DNA from: Nocardioides zhouii
GTDB taxonomy: Bacteria > Actinomycetota > Actinomycetes > Propionibacteriales > Nocardioidaceae
DNA length: 56,968 bases
Assembly (NCBI RefSeq): GCF_004137345.1
Contig: NZ_SDWV01000028.1
Span: 1-56,968, forward strand
Reading direction: 5' to 3'
Under the pieces are notes generated by a model. It saw only the letters and a program-made list of their open reading frames with translations. It had not been told where the DNA came from and made no database searches. A program made the translations under genes and the position numbers. This document shows positions 53,426-56,968 of this stretch, in pieces (the stretch's first letter is position 1; each line of letters starts with the position of its first letter).

Positions 53426-54424
53426 ATGCGGTTGCGGACCACGATGACGATCGTCGCGCTTGCGACGACACTCACCGCACTGGGCACGGCCCCGGCGCAG
53501 GCCGAGGCCAGCAGCACGCTGTCCGGGCCGAGCACCGGCGACCCTGACGTGTTCCTCACCTTTGTCGGCTGCGACAACCTCTTCGGTGCCGCGCAGCCCC
53601 CGCAGTCGCGGCTCAACCTCGGCCCGTACACGGCTCCGCTCGGCCGGCGTTCGCTCGGCCTCGTCCCGCCCGCCGCGGGCACGGCCTCGGGTCCGTTCGC
53701 CCGGTTCGACTCGCTCGCGTCCTTCGACGCCTCGGTGTCCGTGGCCTCGACGGCCGGCAGCCAGGGCGTGGCGTGGGTCATGAGCATCACGCCCGACAAC
53801 CTGCCCGGCACCGCCTGGCAGGGACGCGCCCCGCTCTCCGCGGCCGCCGACTCGTGGACGACCGTGTCCGCCGCCGCACTGACCTACGACTGGACCCTCG
53901 TCGACCTGGCGACCCTGTCGCCGCTCGGTGAGCCGGAGGCCGCCACGACGGCGGCGTTCGCGGCCGCCCACGGTGACGGCGCCGGATTCGCGATCACCGG
54001 CTTCGGCTGCGACGGCTCGTCCTTCAACCTCGACGCCATCCGCGCCTCGGGCTCGACGTTCGACTTCGAGGGCACGTCCCTCACCACCTCCGCGGCGCTC
54101 GATCGGCAGGCCGTGGACGCGGGCCAGCAGGTCACCGTCACGGGCCGGGTGACCGACCCCGGCGGCCGGGTCACCGGCGACCCGCTCGTCCTCGAGTCCC
54201 GCGTCCCGGGCGGCGAGTGGACCTCGACCGGCGGCATGGTCCTCGGCAACGCGGGCGGTGTGGCGCGCGTCGACGTACCCGTCACCGAGACCACCGAGTT
54301 CCGTTGGCACCGGCCCGAGAGCCAGTATGCCGACGAGGGCTGGTCGGAGCCGGTCACCGTGACCGTCACCGAAGCGCCGGCCACCAAGCCCGAGGGTGCC
54401 CCCGCAGGTGCGTCGAAGAAGTAG
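53426..54424 (+). CDS. Secreted protein of unknown function
   Basis: 332 aa. ATG 53426 is preferred to 53408 because AGGA at 53417-53420 is 5 nt upstream and the signal peptide (M-R-L-R-T-T-M-T-I-V-A-L, cut after A-Q-A) starts there. The mature part is beta-rich; C-terminal residues about 220-320 look like an Ig/FN3-type fold (V-D-A-G-Q-Q-V-T-V-T-G-R-V-T-D-P-G-G-R). Two cysteines (V-G-C-D, G-F-G-C-D) probably pair. No enzyme motif. The 166 bp before it shows no other feature. Confidence 0.72.
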   Translation: MRLRTTMTIVALATTLTALGTAPAQAEASSTLSGPSTGDPDVFLTFVGCDNLFGAAQPPQSRLNLGPYTAPLGRRSLGLVPPAAGTASGPFARFDSLASFDASVSVASTAGSQGVAWVMSITPDNLPGTAWQGRAPLSAAADSWTTVSAAALTYDWTLVDLATLSPLGEPEAATTAAFAAAHGDGAGFAITGFGCDGSSFNLDAIRASGSTFDFEGTSLTTSAALDRQAVDAGQQVTVTGRVTDPGGRVTGDPLVLESRVPGGEWTSTGGMVLGNAGGVARVDVPVTETTEFRWHRPESQYADEGWSEPVTVTVTEAPATKPEGAPAGASKK

Positions 54425-54434
54425 AACGCCCGAC

Positions 54435-54440
54435 TAGGGT
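54435..54440 (+). promoter_or_regulatory. -10 element, leaderless ligD promoter
   Basis: TAGGGT, 6 nt before GTG 54447. Confidence 0.5.
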
Positions 54441-54446
54441 CTGGCT

Positions 54447-55415
54447 GTGCCCTCACCGTTCACCGAGATCGAGGTCGACGACCGCGTCGTCAAGGTGACC
54501 AACCCTGATCGGGTGTACTTCCCTGCGCATGACGGACAGCCCGAGGCCACCAAGCTCGACCTGGTCGAGTACTACCTCTCCGTGGGCGACGGGATCGTCA
54601 ACGCGCTGTTCGAGCGGCCCTGCATGCTGCACCGCTTCCCCAAGGGCCTGGCCGGCGACAAGGTGCACCAGAAGCGGCTGCCCGCCGGGGCGCCGGAGTG
54701 GATCGAGACGGTGCAGCTGTTCTTCCCGCGGTGGAAGCGCACCGCCGACGAGCTGTGCGTCACCGAGCTCGGCAGCGTGATCTGGGCCGTACAGATGTCG
54801 ACCGTCGAGTTCCACCCGTGGAACAGCCGTCGCGCGGACACCGAGAAGCCCGACGAGTGGCGCATCGACCTCGACCCCGGACCGGAGTGCGACTGGCCGA
54901 CGGTCCAGCGGGTCGCCCACGTCGCCCACGAGGTGCTCGACGAGCTCGGCGCGGCGGGGTTCCCCAAGACCAGCGGCGGCTCGGGGCTGCACATCTACGT
55001 CCGGATCCCGCCCGACCACGGCTTCCAGGACGTACGCCGTGGCGCGCTCGCCTTCGCGCGCGAGGTCGAGCGTCGGGCTGGGGGAGAGGTCACGACGGCA
55101 TGGTGGCGCAAGGACCGCGACCCCGCCCAGCTCTTCGTCGACTACAACCAGAACGCCCGCGACCACACGATCGCAGCGGCGTACTCCGTACGCGGCGTGC
55201 CGCAGGCGCGGGTCTCCGCGCCGATCCGCTGGGACGAGGTCGACGGCTGCAAGCCGGACGACTTCACGATCTTCACGATGCCGGAGCGGTTTGCCGATCT
55301 CGGCGACCTCCACGCCGACATCGACGCACACCCCTTCGACATCGCCCCGCTCCTGCAGTGGGCCGACCGCGACGAGGCCGAGGGCGCGGAGGCGCCGCCG
55401 GAGCCGGAGGACTGA
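54447..55415 (+). CDS. ligD: LigD-type polymerase domain protein (stand-alone)
   Basis: 322 aa, archaeo-eukaryotic primase fold as in the polymerase domain of bacterial LigD. Metal Asp in I-D-L-D-P-G-P, S-G-G-S-G-L-H-I-Y-V (nucleotide pocket), W-R-K-D-R-D-P-A-Q-L-F-V-D-Y-N-Q-N and the C-terminal W-D-E-V-D-G. The ligase and nuclease domains are not fused, and no ku or ligase gene is next to it, so it may act in end joining or in gap-filling repair as a separate enzyme, as known for mycobacterial PolD1/PrimC proteins. Confidence 0.92.
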   Translation: MPSPFTEIEVDDRVVKVTNPDRVYFPAHDGQPEATKLDLVEYYLSVGDGIVNALFERPCMLHRFPKGLAGDKVHQKRLPAGAPEWIETVQLFFPRWKRTADELCVTELGSVIWAVQMSTVEFHPWNSRRADTEKPDEWRIDLDPGPECDWPTVQRVAHVAHEVLDELGAAGFPKTSGGSGLHIYVRIPPDHGFQDVRRGALAFAREVERRAGGEVTTAWWRKDRDPAQLFVDYNQNARDHTIAAAYSVRGVPQARVSAPIRWDEVDGCKPDDFTIFTMPERFADLGDLHADIDAHPFDIAPLLQWADRDEAEGAEAPPEPED

Positions 55416-55431
55416 TTGGTCCCGCCTCGGC

Positions 55432-55533
55432 CCCAGCGGCGACGCCTTGCTCGACGACCGCCTGGGAGCCGCGCTCATCGCCGCGGATCCGGATGCCAGG
55501 GGCGCGAAGATCGAAGCGGCCACTAGCCGCTAG
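55432..55533 (+). pseudogene. Possible C-terminal remnant of a lost gene
   Basis: An open frame ending TAG at 55531 reads L-L-D-D-R-L-G-A-A-L-I-A-A-D-P-D-A-R-G-A-K and then I-E-A-A-T-S-R, a protein-like tail with normal GC3. It has no start of its own and overlaps nothing known. GC content falls right after it. It may mark an old deletion or insertion junction. Confidence 0.3.
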
Positions 55534-55615
55534 AAGTTTCCCGACGTACTCAGGACATTTCGCGTCGGACCGGACATGTACGGGATAGAACATGACCGCG
55601 AGCACTGGAGGAACC

Positions 55616-56317
55616 GTGCGTTCTCTCGATGACCTGTTGAACGAATCCGCACCCGACACCGGCCGAACCAGCGAGCCGATGACCGCGGCCCTGGACGACC
55701 TCGTCGCCACCACCCGCGACGCCGCCAGGCGCGGTTCTCGCACCTCTGTCGCCCGCAACAGGCGGCCTCGGCGCGCCATCCTCGCCGCGTCCGCGGCCAC
55801 TGTCGTGCTCCTCGGCGGAGGAGCGGCAGCCGCCGTGTCGGGCTCCATCTTCGGGAACTGGGACGCACTTTGGGCGGATGACCCGACTGGAACGTTGTCG
55901 TTCACCCTTCCTAGCGGCGGCGTCTGCGAGCAGCGCATCGGTGACCTCAAGGTCGCCAACCCCGACGCCAACGAGATGATCCACGACTGGCTGAACGATC
56001 ACACCCTGAACGAGATCGCCGACATCGACGCCGCCATCGCCACCACCCGCGCGGAAGGGCCGCAAGCCTGGCAGTTCGGTGGACTGGACAGAAGTTCCGA
56101 CCTCACCTTCGGCTACGGCACCTCCAACTACGACGCCGACTACGAGTACGTCACCGCGATGCAACAAGCCACCTTCGACGCCGTGCACGCCAAGTTGCTG
56201 GACGAGGGCTACACCGACTACGCGGACTACGAACTTTCCTACAGCGGCGAACTCCGGTGCACCGGGGACAACCCTGACCCCGCCATCCCGGCGTGGCAGC
56301 CGGAGTTCAAGAAGTGA
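55616..56317 (+). CDS. Single-pass membrane protein, putative sigma-factor partner
   Basis: 233 aa from GTG 55616 (GGAGG 4 nt upstream); ATG 55592 has no ribosome site. A short N-terminal part of about 60 residues with R-S-L-D-D-L-L-N-E, one transmembrane segment (A-I-L-A-A-S-A-A-T-V-V-L-L-G-G-G), and an outer domain of about 150 residues with two Cys (G-V-C-E, L-R-C-T) and many Tyr/Asp. The layout is that of an anti-sigma factor, but no ZAS zinc motif is present. It precedes and overlaps a sigma factor gene, the reverse of the usual order. Confidence 0.65.
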   Translation: MRSLDDLLNESAPDTGRTSEPMTAALDDLVATTRDAARRGSRTSVARNRRPRRAILAASAATVVLLGGGAAAAVSGSIFGNWDALWADDPTGTLSFTLPSGGVCEQRIGDLKVANPDANEMIHDWLNDHTLNEIADIDAAIATTRAEGPQAWQFGGLDRSSDLTFGYGTSNYDADYEYVTAMQQATFDAVHAKLLDEGYTDYADYELSYSGELRCTGDNPDPAIPAWQPEFKK

Positions 56318-56802
56318 CTGACCGCGCTACCACCGTGCTCACCGAGAACGCTGACGATCTATTGCGCTACTTCCGGCGGCGAGTCGGCGACGATGACGCA
56401 CCTGACTTGCTCGCCGACACTCTCATGACCGCCTGGCGTCGAACACCCGTGCTCCCACAGGACCCCGGCGAGGCCCGCGCCTGGCTGTTCGGTGTCGCGC
56501 ACAAGACGCTGCTGAACCACCGGCGCGGTATCCAGAGACGCACTCGCCTTGCCGACCGGGTCCGGACGGTTCTTGCCAGCACCGACCCGGCACCCGCAGC
56601 CGACGCTGGACTCGACGTGAGGGACGCCATCAACGCGCTCGACAGCAGGCACGCCGAGATCGTGCGACTCGTCCACTGGGAAGGCTTCACGCTCGCGCAG
56701 GTGGCCGACATCCTCGACCAGCCAGCATCAACAGTTCGGAACCACTACCAACAGGCCAAGCAACATCTTCGCGAGGCGCTGGAAGCAACCGTGATCTGCT
56801 AG
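56314..56802 (+). CDS. ECF-type RNA polymerase sigma factor
   Basis: 162 aa. Region 2 near the start (L-L-R-Y-F-R-R-R-V-G-D-D-D-A-P-D-L-L-A-D and A-W-R-R) and region 4 near the end (L-D-S-R-H-A-E-I-V-R-L-V-H-W-E-G-F, then A-Q-V-A-D-I-L-D-Q-P-A-S-T-V-R-N-H-Y). Sigma-3 is absent as in ECF factors. GTG 56314 overlaps the membrane-protein stop by 4 nt. Codon use is less GC-biased than in the rest of the window. Probably releases transcription in response to an envelope signal. Confidence 0.88.
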   Translation: MTDRATTVLTENADDLLRYFRRRVGDDDAPDLLADTLMTAWRRTPVLPQDPGEARAWLFGVAHKTLLNHRRGIQRRTRLADRVRTVLASTDPAPAADAGLDVRDAINALDSRHAEIVRLVHWEGFTLAQVADILDQPASTVRNHYQQAKQHLREALEATVIC

Positions 56803-56968
56803 CCAGCAACGCCGACATGTTCCTGCGCGGCTGTCGCGGGCCACGTTCGCCACGCAGCGCTCAGACACCACGTCGGCCCCGCCGGACGGTGGGGACTGTT
56901 TCAGTAACGGTGTTTCCGGCGGTTTCCATTAGTAGGTCTCTGCTGCCGGCCAGCGGTCGGCGAAGGTG

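Noticed and set aside
56803..56968. Gene at the right edge
   Set aside because: No open frame with a credible start or domain. The sequence may be a promoter region for a gene beyond the window, which cannot be judged.

Overview
The window comes from a high-GC actinobacterium, most likely Nocardioidaceae (Nocardioides-like). The grounds are the mycobacterial-type mihF-gmk-rpoZ-coaBC-metK-priA-def-fmt-rsmB order, a helicase-dead PriA, PyrR-type RNA leaders, many GTG starts, ATGA/GTGA/TGATG translational couplings, and a recurrent TAGNNT hexamer 6-8 nt upstream of ATG/GTG that implies leaderless transcripts. Coding density is very high. No gene-free stretch exceeds about 200 bp. I found no rRNA, tRNA, CRISPR or recognisable insertion sequence.

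Layout. 1-4.4 kb: two large unfamiliar genes. One carries a HET-C/phospholipase-like motif and a segment that looks like those of contractile-injection-system cargo. The other fuses a caspase-like His/Cys module to an eroded GH24 lysozyme. 4.4-14.6 kb: a lipoprotein beta-propeller with an ArsR-type regulator, small enzymes (YjbQ, SRPBCC, GNAT, tandem Nudix, SMP-30), an SOS-box gene, dxs, a dienelactone hydrolase and an amino-acid permease. 14.7-23.7 kb: fatty-acid and acyl-CoA metabolism (FadB-like, thiolase, PAC2 protein, TesB, then the htdX-fabG4 // fadA2 arrangement known from Mycobacterium). 23.7-26.6 kb: pyrR-pyrB-pyrC behind a PyrR-binding leader. 26.6-34.6 kb: phospholipase D, a DUF3060-like secreted protein, two VOC proteins, an acetyl-CoA hydrolase/transferase, an ABC-F ATPase with an upstream mini-ORF, and a collagen-like surface protein that lacks its 5' end. 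34.7-42.7 kb: carA-carB-pyrD-(pyrK-like)-(pyrD1-like)-pyrF behind a second copy of the PyrR leader. 43.2-52.5 kb: the informational block mihF, gmk, rpoZ, coaBC, metK, priA, def, fmt, yjbR, rsmB. 52.5-55.4 kb: an AAA ATPase, a secreted protein and a LigD-type polymerase. 55.4-57.0 kb: a gene tail and a membrane protein/ECF sigma pair that reads less GC-rich.

How it works together. UMP synthesis is split over two operons that share one RNA control element. The second operon holds a normal class 2 dihydroorotate dehydrogenase and, in addition, a PyrK/PyrD1-like pair whose PyrD1 has lost its catalytic base. Beta-oxidation and FAS-like genes form two divergent groups. Many single genes appear to be driven by leaderless promoters. 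The strongest leads for unknown biology are the left-edge gene pair, the catalytically altered PyrD1-like protein, the mini-ORF and hairpins before the ABC-F gene, the alternative hairpins between metK and priA, and a window-wide bias of rare codons into GTAC words.
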